Part shown: piece by piece, positions 6,361-12,450 of the stretch | Position numbering within the stretch: position 1 is the stretch's first letter | How the letters are laid out: each line of letters begins with the position of its first letter | Assembly: GCA_028820035.1 (NCBI GenBank) | Contig: JAPPKI010000339.1 | Location: forward strand, 1-12,725 | DNA: 12,725 nucleotides | Direction of reading: 5' to 3' | Source: a bacterium | GTDB lineage: Bacteria; Actinomycetota; Acidimicrobiia; Acidimicrobiales; Bin134 | Made by a program: the position numbers and the translations under genes | Notes under the pieces: model-generated | Seen by the model: the letters and a program-made list of their open reading frames with translations, nothing else | What the model was told of the DNA's origin: nothing | The model's database searches: none

Positions 6361-7128
6361 TCATTCCTGGCCGCTGCCGGGGCCGTTGCCGGTCCACCCG
6401 AACTCCCGGGATATGCCGAAGCTCGCTTCAAAAAGCTGTGGCACCATCGTGAGCAGGGTCTCGTAGTCACAGGACAGGGTTGTGGCGGTGATTGAAACCG
6501 ACCCGGCAACCTGCCCTGACGCCTCGAAGATCGGCGCGGCGATGCAGTTGACCCAAGGCTCGTGTTCGAGGTGGTCAACCGCGTAGCCACGTTCGACGGT
6601 GGCTCGAAGTTCCGCGAGATAGGCGTCGGTGTTGACCAGCGTGTTGTCGGTATGGGCCACGAAGTCGATGCCCGACACGATGCGCTGTTGGTCTTCGAGC
6701 GGAAGGAACGCGACGATGGCCTTGGCGACGCCCGTGCAGTGCAGTGGCGCCGTGTTGCCGATCCGGGAGTACATGCGAACGGCCTGCTTCGCCTCCCGCT
6801 TGTCGATGTACACGACGGTGTCGCTTTCGAGCATGGCGAGGTGGATCGTGTGCTCTACCTCATGGCTGAGTCGGGTGAGGAACTGCGCCGCCACCGAGCG
6901 AAGGTCGATGTTCTCCAGTGCGGCGTTGGCGAGGCTGATGATGCGACGACCGAGGCGGAACACGTTGTGGCTGTCTCTGACCACCATCTGTTCAGCCTCG
7001 AGTACCTGAAGGGTTCGCAAGGCTGTGCTGCGGTGGGTCCCCATGAACGACGCGACCTGTTCGATCGACGATGGCTTCTCGCCGATCAGTCCCAGCACTT
7101 GGATGGCTCGTTGCACGGTCTGGCTCAT
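6361..7128 (-). CDS. IclR-family transcriptional regulator (KdgR-like role proposed)
   Basis: This is a dimeric DNA-binding regulator with an N-terminal winged helix and a C-terminal effector domain. I chose the ATG at 7128 (MSQTVQRAIQVLGLIGEK), the typical family beginning, with AGAGGA just ahead; a start at 7185 would add 19 unusual residues. The product has 255 residues. The helix-turn-helix covers about 19-50 (SIEQVASFMGTHRSTALRTL). The effector domain has SRIGNTAPLHCTGVAKA (121-137) and VNCIAAPIFEASGQVAGSVS (193-212). It lies 66 bases after the PLP-enzyme gene on the same strand, probably co-transcribed as the last gene of the KDG operon. IclR proteins such as enterobacterial KdgR respond to KDG, the predicted intermediate here. 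Its operators are proposed to be the TGTGC-N7-GCACA sites upstream of 803 and near 10.1 kb. Confidence 0.93.
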   Translation of the reverse strand: MSQTVQRAIQVLGLIGEKPSSIEQVASFMGTHRSTALRTLQVLEAEQMVVRDSHNVFRLGRRIISLANAALENIDLRSVAAQFLTRLSHEVEHTIHLAMLESDTVVYIDKREAKQAVRMYSRIGNTAPLHCTGVAKAIVAFLPLEDQQRIVSGIDFVAHTDNTLVNTDAYLAELRATVERGYAVDHLEHEPWVNCIAAPIFEASGQVAGSVSITATTLSCDYETLLTMVPQLFEASFGISREFGWTGNGPGSGQE

Positions 7129-7194
7129 CGTTCCTCTGGTCGATCTTAGTGGCGCGTCGCTTAGGGACTCGGGGCCTACCCGCAAGGCTCCCGG

Positions 7195-8421
7195 TCAGAA
7201 CTCGGTCGAGACCACGGCGACGACGGTCCCATCGTTGTCTACTTCGGGGATGTGCTTCCACTTGTCGAACGTCGTGCAGGGATGGCTTATCCCAAAGGAC
7301 ACGAAATCGCCCACCGCTATCTCATCGGCCGCGTCGACGGTCAGGAATGTGTGCTGATCCATGAGTCGGGAAACCTGCCAGACATCAGGCGCGGGGTGTC
7401 GGCGGCTCTGCTCATAGCGCCACAGCGGCACCGGTGGCCCTTCGTCAAAAGACACGTCCCTCTTTCCGAGGTCGAGCAGTGCAAGGGTCGGCTCGGGGCG
7501 GGAGATGACCTGCGCAATCGCCTCGAGCGCGGGTCGGAACGCCGCGAGGTCTGCGTGGTCTCGGAGCGGGGAGACCTCCTGGTAGAACCCGCTGTCGTGG
7601 GTGATGTAGCAACCGCTGCGCAGCACCAGTTTGGCATCGTGGGCATCCGCCACCGGGCCGAGGATGTCGGCAACATCGTCGAAGCAGGCGCTACCGCCCG
7701 CAGTGAGGATTGGGCCGGCAGCCGGTTCGCAGAGGCCGCAACTTGCGATCCGCTCGAACGCATCGCCGAGAAACCGCAGGTACTCTCGCACTCCCCGCCG
7801 TTCGGCGTGGTTGCGGGCGGAGAGGAACACGCCTTCATAGCCGGCGACACCGGCAAACCGCACTGCCTCCATACCTGCTGCTGCCTCTGCCAGGGAGAGC
7901 GCCAGTTCGATGTCGCGCACGCCGCTTCGGCCGCCGCGGCCGCCGATTTCCACCAGCACGGACACTTGCCCGGCATGGTCGCGATCGAGTCGGGCGAGGC
8001 CGTCGTGGGAGTCAACGAAGCAGTAGAGCTCTAGGCCCTGGGCGGCGGCTTCAAAGGCCCATTCGATGGCCGCCTCGTTGACGAGCTGGTTGGCGATCAG
8101 CAAGCGTCGCAGGCCATTGTCGAAGAGGATTCGCGCCTGCACGCCGTTGGCGACGGTGATTGCCCATGCACCGTGCGCGATCTGACGCGATATCAGGGTC
8201 GGTGCCATGGTGGTCTTGGCATGCGGTGCCAACTCGACGCGGTTGGCGAGGCAGAAGTCACGCATCGTTGCGAGGTTGTGCTCAATCGCAGCGGCACGCA
8301 GAATGACGAGGGGAGACAGAAACGTTCCATCGAAAATGTTGCGACCGATCAACTCGTCTGTCGTCGACCCCACCAGGTCGGTGGGGATTGCCTTGGAACT
8401 GAATCGAAGCTGGTCTGTCAT
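7195..8421 (-). CDS. Fold-type-III PLP enzyme of the D-serine dehydratase/D-threonine aldolase family; proposed D-glucosaminate ammonia-lyase
   Basis: The 408-residue protein has the alanine-racemase-type barrel plus the C-terminal metal domain of DSD1/D-threonine aldolase. The PLP lysine is Lys69 in ELAPHAKTTMAP. The metal-binding pair is His380 and Cys382 in GISHPCTTFDKW, matching the H-x-C zinc site of chicken D-serine dehydratase. Family members act on D-amino acids with a beta-hydroxyl, by beta-elimination or retro-aldol cleavage. D-glucosaminate is such a compound, and bacterial D-glucosaminate dehydratase is reported to need PLP and a divalent metal. The gene start overlaps the aldolase stop as ATGA (minus strand, 8421-8418), and kinase and aldolase for KDG lie immediately upstream, so the likely product is KDG. 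Alternatives are true D-serine/D-threonine deamination or an epimeric amino-sugar acid. Confidence 0.88.
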   Translation of the reverse strand: MTDQLRFSSKAIPTDLVGSTTDELIGRNIFDGTFLSPLVILRAAAIEHNLATMRDFCLANRVELAPHAKTTMAPTLISRQIAHGAWAITVANGVQARILFDNGLRRLLIANQLVNEAAIEWAFEAAAQGLELYCFVDSHDGLARLDRDHAGQVSVLVEIGGRGGRSGVRDIELALSLAEAAAGMEAVRFAGVAGYEGVFLSARNHAERRGVREYLRFLGDAFERIASCGLCEPAAGPILTAGGSACFDDVADILGPVADAHDAKLVLRSGCYITHDSGFYQEVSPLRDHADLAAFRPALEAIAQVISRPEPTLALLDLGKRDVSFDEGPPVPLWRYEQSRRHPAPDVWQVSRLMDQHTFLTVDAADEIAVGDFVSFGISHPCTTFDKWKHIPEVDNDGTVVAVVSTEF

Positions 8422-9035
8422 CGTGGGAGTTTCCGCCTGTCCGTGAGCCAGTCTCTCAGCGAATCGACACCGTTGGGACGGACAAGCTCGGCGCCGATCC
8501 CAACCCCGAGGGCGCCAGCGTCAAGGTAGTCATCGATGTCTGAGACCGCAACGCCGCCCGTCGGGACGAAGGCCACACCGGGGAATGGACCCGACAGGGC
8601 CGCGAGAAAGCATGTTCCTCCGACTTCCCGGGCAGGGAAGAGCTTCAGCTCTGAGATGCCATGGACCTGCGCCAACTGAATCTCGGTGGGCGTCGCCACT
8701 CCGGGCAAATAGGGGATTCCCTGCTCGTTCGCTTGGTGCACGATCTCAGGGTCAAGGCCAGGGGAGATGGCGAACGTGGCGCCAAGATCCATGGCCTGCT
8801 GGAGGTCTGCGACAGAGGTGACGCTGCCCGCACCCAAGGGTCGGTCGCTCTCAGCGGCAATCTTGGCGACGAGTTCGAGCGTCCGGAATCCATCGTCGTC
8901 TTGCACGGTCACCTCGATGAGTTCGACCCCGATGTCCCACAGCGTTCTGGCCGCTGTCGCTGCGGCCCCGGGGGAGAGTCCTCGAAGGATTGCGACCACC
9001 GGGCATCGGCGAAGATGGGTCTCAAAGTACGACAT
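8418..9035 (-). CDS. eda: KDPG aldolase-like class I aldolase (Eda/DgoA family)
   Basis: This protein of 205 residues is the usual size for the family, which cleaves 2-keto-3-deoxy-6-phosphogluconate to pyruvate and glyceraldehyde-3-phosphate. The Schiff-base lysine is Lys131 in ELKLFPAREVGG, the general-base glutamate is Glu41 in LIEVTVQ, and the phosphate-binding PTGG is at 158-161. Other hallmarks are VVAILRG (13-19), LGAGSVTS (67-74) and FAISPGLDPEIV (88-99). Escherichia coli Eda has an arginine (R49) four residues after the glutamate, where this protein has Gln45. The VAILRG start is more like DgoA, so the C4 stereochemistry of its substrate is open. The gene overlaps the kinase end by 14 bases and the PLP-enzyme start by 4, a tightly coupled operon. 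Confidence 0.9.
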   Translation of the reverse strand: MSYFETHLRRCPVVAILRGLSPGAAATAARTLWDIGVELIEVTVQDDDGFRTLELVAKIAAESDRPLGAGSVTSVADLQQAMDLGATFAISPGLDPEIVHQANEQGIPYLPGVATPTEIQLAQVHGISELKLFPAREVGGTCFLAALSGPFPGVAFVPTGGVAVSDIDDYLDAGALGVGIGAELVRPNGVDSLRDWLTDRRKLPR

Positions 9036-10023
9036 CGCGTGTTGCCGTCAGGTCCAGGCTCGCAGAGAGCCAGTCCTCGGATGACAAGTCGAGCAGGCGT
9101 TGAATCGTGGCGTCGTCAGCTATGGGGCCCACATCGTTCTGCTGGGAGAGCGCGCTCATGGCCGTGATATGGCCAAGCCGCAGGGCGGTCTCCACGTTGT
9201 CGTCGTATCGGAGCACTCCGACGAGGAACCCTGCTGCGAACGCATCTCCTGCACCGATCGGCTCGACCACGGGGCCGTTGAGCGCGGGAACGAAGTAGGT
9301 CCTGCCGCTGAGATCGGCATGGGCCCCGTTGTCGGCGTCTTTGGTGACGACGGTTTCGGGGTGGGGAAGCAGGGCGCGGACATCGTCGGCCGTGTTGGCC
9401 CCCCAGAGGTCGTTGGCTTCGTCAAGCCCGACAAAGACAATGTCGCATTGGTTTGCGATTTCTCGCAGTTCATTTGGAGGGTCTCCTTGCGCCCAAATCG
9501 AGGGGCGCCAGTTGATGTCAAACGATATGAGCGCAGATCGGGATCGGTCCTCGATCAGAGATCGGACGAGTTCGTTGCAGGTGCACGACAGACCCAAAGT
9601 GATCCCGGTCAGGTGGAGGATTTTCGGCCCCCGGCCCACCTCGGTGCCGATCGGCGGGGCCATTGCAGCCGCAGCAGAACTCGCCCGGTAATACCGGACC
9701 CGCAGGGCGTCGGCGGCGGCCTCTTTGAGCATGAGCCCGGTCTGGTGATCGGAAAGCCGACGTACCTCGCTCACGTCGACGCCTGCGCCCTCGATCACCG
9801 AGAGCACCAAGTCTCCGGCAAGGTCAGTGCCTACCTGGCTGACCCACGAGGTCTGGAGGCCGAGTGCCGCGCAATAGCGCGCCACGTTGGACTCCGCGCC
9901 GCTTACCTCCCATTCGAAGGCCGCCTGGTTGGGGTGGGTCCGCAAAGTCAGCATTGACTCGCCCAGAGCAACCACGTCTGGGGGTGGACTGGGGTGGTTC
10001 GCCTCGCTGGTCGAGTGGTTCAT
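9022..10023 (-). CDS. kdgK: PfkB-family sugar kinase, probable 2-keto-3-deoxygluconate kinase
   Basis: This cytoplasmic ribokinase-fold enzyme has 333 residues. The start at 10023 has a good GAGGA seven bases ahead. The N-terminal PfkB signature is SGAESNVARYCAALG (41-55). The C-terminal signature is PIGAGDAFAAGF (255-266), with the catalytic base Asp260 and the anion hole formed by GAGD. The segment RVRYYRASSAAAAMAP (108-123) matches the YYR...SAAS stretch typical of KDG kinases rather than ribo- or fructokinases. It is the first gene of the minus-strand operon, next to an Eda-like aldolase, which supports phosphorylation of KDG to KDPG. The divergent deacylase gene shares the 114-bp control region upstream. 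Confidence 0.88.
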   Translation of the reverse strand: MNHSTSEANHPSPPPDVVALGESMLTLRTHPNQAAFEWEVSGAESNVARYCAALGLQTSWVSQVGTDLAGDLVLSVIEGAGVDVSEVRRLSDHQTGLMLKEAAADALRVRYYRASSAAAAMAPPIGTEVGRGPKILHLTGITLGLSCTCNELVRSLIEDRSRSALISFDINWRPSIWAQGDPPNELREIANQCDIVFVGLDEANDLWGANTADDVRALLPHPETVVTKDADNGAHADLSGRTYFVPALNGPVVEPIGAGDAFAAGFLVGVLRYDDNVETALRLGHITAMSALSQQNDVGPIADDATIQRLLDLSSEDWLSASLDLTATRDVVL

Positions 10024-10062
10024 ATCGTTTTCCTCGGGGCAGCGAAGTCTTTCTGGACTCTC

Positions 10063-10091
10063 ATAAGATCAAATGGTAGACCAGAGTGCAA
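10063..10091 (-). promoter_or_regulatory. Possible promoter of the kinase-aldolase-lyase-regulator operon
   Basis: On the minus strand TTGCAC (10091-10086) and TCTTAT (10068-10063) are 17 bases apart, a plausible though weak sigma-70-type pair. A start point near 10055 would give a leader of about 30 bases before the kinase gene with its GAGGA site. The -35 overlaps the degenerate operator at 10085-10101. This is pattern matching by eye. Confidence 0.35.
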
Positions 10092-10101
10092 TATTCACAT
10101 C
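10085..10101. promoter_or_regulatory. Degenerate IclR operator in the divergent control region
   Basis: AGTGCAATATTCACATC has a good left half (AGTGC) but a poor right half compared with the 17-mer at 10105-10121. It begins exactly 20 bp before that site, the same register as the pair at 752/772. It can also be read as GTG-N7-CAC. The repeated 20-bp spacing is the main reason to list it. TTCACA at 10094-10099 could also be a -35 element for the plus-strand deacylase gene. Confidence 0.4.
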
Positions 10102-10104
10102 AAG

Positions 10105-10121
10105 AGTGCGCTTATTGCACA
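10105..10121. promoter_or_regulatory. Putative IclR operator between the kinase and deacylase operons
   Basis: AGTGCGCTTATTGCACA has GTGC and GCAC arms around a 7-base centre, matching TGTGCAAATATCGCACA upstream of the transporter operon. It lies 17-33 bases ahead of the deacylase start, overlapping where its promoter must be, and about 80 bases from the kinase start. Placement in both control regions of the predicted pathway is the evidence that these are regulon sites. Confidence 0.6.
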
Positions 10122-10137
10122 TTAAAGGGAGGGTGAC

Positions 10138-11589
10138 GTGTACGACCTCGCCATCCGCGGCGCATTGATCGAGGACGGCTCAGGCCGGCAGTCGGTCGTG
10201 GGAGACATCGCAGTCGACGGCGGTCACATCGCGGCCACGGGGACGGTGGGCGCGGCGCGGGCTGAGATTGATGCCGATGGGATGGTCGCAGCCCCCGGAT
10301 TTGTTGACGCCCACACTCACGACGACATGGAACTCCACTCCCACCCTGACAATCCGTCGAAACTCCGGCAAGGCGTGACGACGGTCATCTGCGGAAGTTG
10401 CGGATTCAGCGCGTTTCCCCATATGCCGGGGCAACGTTCGCCAGACTTCTTGTCGGTCGATGGCCGTTGGCGGAATTACCGGGAGTACCAAGAGGTGGTG
10501 ACCGGTCACGGCATCGGCACAAATGCCGCGGCCTTCGTCGGCCACAACACCGTTCAACGCCTGCTTCTGGGGATCGACAGCACCGAACCGAGCGGTCGGG
10601 CACTCTTGCTTGTGTGTGACGATATCCGCCGTGCGATGGACGACGGTGCCCTCGGCGTGTCCACCGGCCTCATCTACCGCCCAGGGCGCAACACGTCGAC
10701 TGCGGCACTCTCACGGATCGTTGCGACCGTGGCCGACTATGGCGGCATCCACAGCACCCATGTGCGCGACGAATCTGATGGCCTTCTCGATGCCATCGCC
10801 GAGGTTGCCTCCGTGTCTCGAGAAACCGGCGCGGCGCTCCAGATCTCTCATCTCAAAGTCATCGGTGAGCGCAATTGGGGCAGCCTGGGTGCAGCGCTCT
10901 ACCAGGTCGACAGGTTCCGATCCGAAGGTATCGACATCGGATTCGACATGTACCCCTATACCGCCGGTTCGGGACCGCTGGTGACCTACTTCCCCCCCGA
11001 TGACATAGACGTGGCCAGGGCTCGATTGGTCCAGATCATCCGGTGCGATGACTACCCTCACTTCGAGGGGCGGCGACTTCCAGACATCGCGCGCGAAGAG
11101 GGCATTTCGCTGCGCGATCTCACCCAGCGGCTCGTCACGGCACCGAACGCAGGCGAAACGCTCTGCAATATCTTCGAGATCCACGAAGACGACATGCTGG
11201 AGGCGCTTTCTCATCCAGTGGCGATGGTCGGCAGCGACGGTATTCCCCAGCAGGAGGGAGTGCCCCATCCCCGGCTTCAGGGCACATTTCCTCGGGTTCT
11301 CGGCTACTACACCAGAGACAGGGGGGTGCTGTCGCAAAGTGCTGCGATCAAGAAGATGACCTCCGTGCCCGCCACTCGATACGGCCTCCGAGACCGAGGC
11401 CTTTTGCGTCCCGGCTTCGCAGCAGATGTTGTGGTGTTCGACCCGACCACGATCGCTGACTGTGGAACATATACCTCGCGTGCCGATCCAAACGGGATTC
11501 GCCATGTTCTCGTCAATGGGCAGCAGGCGCTGTTGGATGGCGAGCTCACCGGCGTGCGGGCAGGCCAGATACTGAGACGCGACTCATGA
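10138..11589 (+). CDS. N-acyl-D-amino-acid deacylase (D-aminoacylase family); proposed N-acetyl-D-glucosaminate deacetylase
   Basis: This amidohydrolase-superfamily enzyme hydrolyses the amide of N-acyl-D-amino acids; 483 residues is the usual family length. The GTG start at 10138 has GGAGG (10128-10132) five bases ahead. Predicted metal and catalytic residues are all present: His59/His61 in DAHTHDD, Cys88 in CGSCGFS (the family zinc cysteine), His208 in HSTHVRDE, His238 in LQISHLKVIGERNWG and the catalytic Asp367 in MVGSDGIP. Further family motifs are GLIYRPG (177-183), FDMYPYTAGS (269-278) and GLLRPGFAADVVVFDP (421-436). It has no signal peptide, so it acts in the cytoplasm. It is divergent from a KDG kinase operon, shares its operator, and is followed by ridA. 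The substrate is therefore more likely an N-acetylated amino-sugar acid, itself an N-acetyl-D-amino acid, than a free N-acyl-D-amino acid. That last step is inference. Confidence 0.92.
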   Translation: MYDLAIRGALIEDGSGRQSVVGDIAVDGGHIAATGTVGAARAEIDADGMVAAPGFVDAHTHDDMELHSHPDNPSKLRQGVTTVICGSCGFSAFPHMPGQRSPDFLSVDGRWRNYREYQEVVTGHGIGTNAAAFVGHNTVQRLLLGIDSTEPSGRALLLVCDDIRRAMDDGALGVSTGLIYRPGRNTSTAALSRIVATVADYGGIHSTHVRDESDGLLDAIAEVASVSRETGAALQISHLKVIGERNWGSLGAALYQVDRFRSEGIDIGFDMYPYTAGSGPLVTYFPPDDIDVARARLVQIIRCDDYPHFEGRRLPDIAREEGISLRDLTQRLVTAPNAGETLCNIFEIHEDDMLEALSHPVAMVGSDGIPQQEGVPHPRLQGTFPRVLGYYTRDRGVLSQSAAIKKMTSVPATRYGLRDRGLLRPGFAADVVVFDPTTIADCGTYTSRADPNGIRHVLVNGQQALLDGELTGVRAGQILRRDS

Positions 11590-11620
11590 TGAGTTCACGC
11601 TTCGCTTGAGGAGGAACCCC

Positions 11621-11659
11621 ATGGGTCGGCCAAATCGAGGGCCGGCACGAAAGGATTGA
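11621..11659 (+). CDS. 12-codon leader ORF (MGRPNRGPARKD) ahead of ridA
   Basis: The strong ribosome-binding site GAGGAGG (11608-11614) sits six bases before an ATG that opens a 12-codon frame ending in TGA at 11657-11659. That TGA shares its A with an ATG (11659), so ribosomes finishing here arrive at the ridA start. A short dyad (GTCGGCC 11625-11631, GGCCGGC 11640-11646) lies inside it. The much weaker AAGGA of ridA lies at 11651-11655. I do not recognise the peptide. It may only couple translation, act as a leader, or be a remnant of an older gene start. Confidence 0.4.
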   Translation: MGRPNRGPARKD

Positions 11660-11661
11660 TG

Positions 11662-12051
11662 ATGACTTGGCGACAAGCTGTGGCAAGCACAGAGGTGCCA
11701 GAAGCTGCGGGCCCCTACTCGGCCGGGATGATCTCGCAGGGGTTCGCGTTCTTGTCCGGGCAGGGGCCATACGACACAACGGGCGCGCTCGCAGGTGAGG
11801 ACATCGCCAGCCAGACGCGACAAACGCTCCTAAACCTGGAAGCTGTCGCGCAGGCGAGCGGCGCGACGCTGCGAGACGCCGTGCGAGTTGGTGTCTACCT
11901 GACCGACATGGCGAACTTCACCGAGATGAACACAGTCTTCGCCGAGTTCTTCGAGCAGCCGTACCCGGCTCGAACGACGGTACAAACCGGGCTTCCAAAA
12001 CCCGACATGTTGATTGAGATCGACGTGATAGTGGCTCTGCGCCGGTCATGA
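11662..12051 (+). CDS. ridA: RidA-family enamine/imine deaminase
   Basis: RidA proteins are small cytoplasmic trimers that hydrolyse 2-aminoacrylate-type enamines and imines to keto acids and ammonia. The product has 129 residues. Of three adjacent possible starts (TTG 11656, ATG 11659, ATG 11662) I chose 11662 because AAGGA (11651-11655) is six bases ahead. Diagnostic motifs are GPYSAG (17-22), FLSGQGPYD (30-38), VYLTDMANF (78-86) and PARTTV with Arg104, the arginine that active RidA proteins use to bind the substrate carboxylate. It follows the deacylase gene by 72 bases. In context its substrate would be the imine released by the PLP lyase, speeding its conversion to KDG. Its end overlaps the convergent SCP2-like gene by six bases (TCATGA holds both stops). 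Confidence 0.93.
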   Translation: MTWRQAVASTEVPEAAGPYSAGMISQGFAFLSGQGPYDTTGALAGEDIASQTRQTLLNLEAVAQASGATLRDAVRVGVYLTDMANFTEMNTVFAEFFEQPYPARTTVQTGLPKPDMLIEIDVIVALRRS

Positions 12052-12450
12052 GTCCCAGGCGGTGCGGGCGCGCACGTCGGCGAACACGTCTTCGGCCCTG
12101 GTCAGCAGTCGACGGTGGGACAACAGGGCCATGGGGTCACCCTCAAAGGTGATTTCCCCGTTCAAAACCGCTTCCTCAGCCGACTGCTCTCCTTGGGCAA
12201 TGGCCACCGCCGTGTTCCGTCTCTGGTAGAAAACCACCGCCGGATCGGTGGCAGCTCCGGTGCGGACACTGGCACCGTCGCTGTCGAACACCATGTGGAA
12301 CACGACCTCGCCAACCTGCTGTTCCACTGCGAATCGCTCGCCATCGGGAGCGCGCAGCCCCGATGCCCGCAGCGCGGCGTCGGCCGCTTGTATCCACTCG
12401 TCGCTCAAGTACTCCAGCACCAAGCCTCTACGGTACTGATGATCCCTCAT
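12046..12450 (-). CDS. SCP2 sterol-binding-domain-like small protein
   Basis: The product of 134 residues resembles the stand-alone SCP2-type lipid-binding proteins common in actinobacteria. It opens with LEYLSDEWIQAADAALR, has a central beta-rich part (EVVFHMVFDSDGASVRTG), and a C-terminal NGEITFEGDPMALL helix region that would line a hydrophobic tunnel. The ATG at 12450 has no visible ribosome-binding site and overlaps the divergent ATG at 12449. A GTG at 12420 with AGAGG ahead gives a start closer to the family's usual beginning (VLEYLSDEWI) and may be the true one. The ligand is unknown. The gene is probably outside the amino-sugar regulon, marking the right border of the cluster. Confidence 0.75.
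   Translation of the reverse strand: MRDHQYRRGLVLEYLSDEWIQAADAALRASGLRAPDGERFAVEQQVGEVVFHMVFDSDGASVRTGAATDPAVVFYQRRNTAVAIAQGEQSAEEAVLNGEITFEGDPMALLSHRRLLTRAEDVFADVRARTAWDS

Noticed and set aside
7129..7185. GTG at 7185 as start of the IclR gene
   Set aside because: Residues before MSQTVQRAIQ do not resemble the family, and AGAGGA precedes the ATG at 7128.
7252..8034. 260-residue plus-strand open frame opposite the PLP enzyme
   Set aside because: Antisense shadow in high-G+C DNA; the minus-strand protein has all catalytic motifs and the plus frame resembles nothing known.
9100..9957. 285-residue plus-strand open frame opposite the kinase
   Set aside because: Antisense shadow; the composition is that of a mirror frame and the kinase on the minus strand is complete.
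10711..11505. 264-residue minus-strand open frame opposite the deacylase
   Set aside because: Antisense shadow of a gene with complete family motifs, with no ribosome-binding site.
7195..12051. Cluster as a plain D-amino-acid catabolic locus
   Set aside because: Deacylase, PLP enzyme and RidA alone would fit, but the tightly coupled KDG-type kinase and aldolase and a sugar-type importer would then be unexplained.
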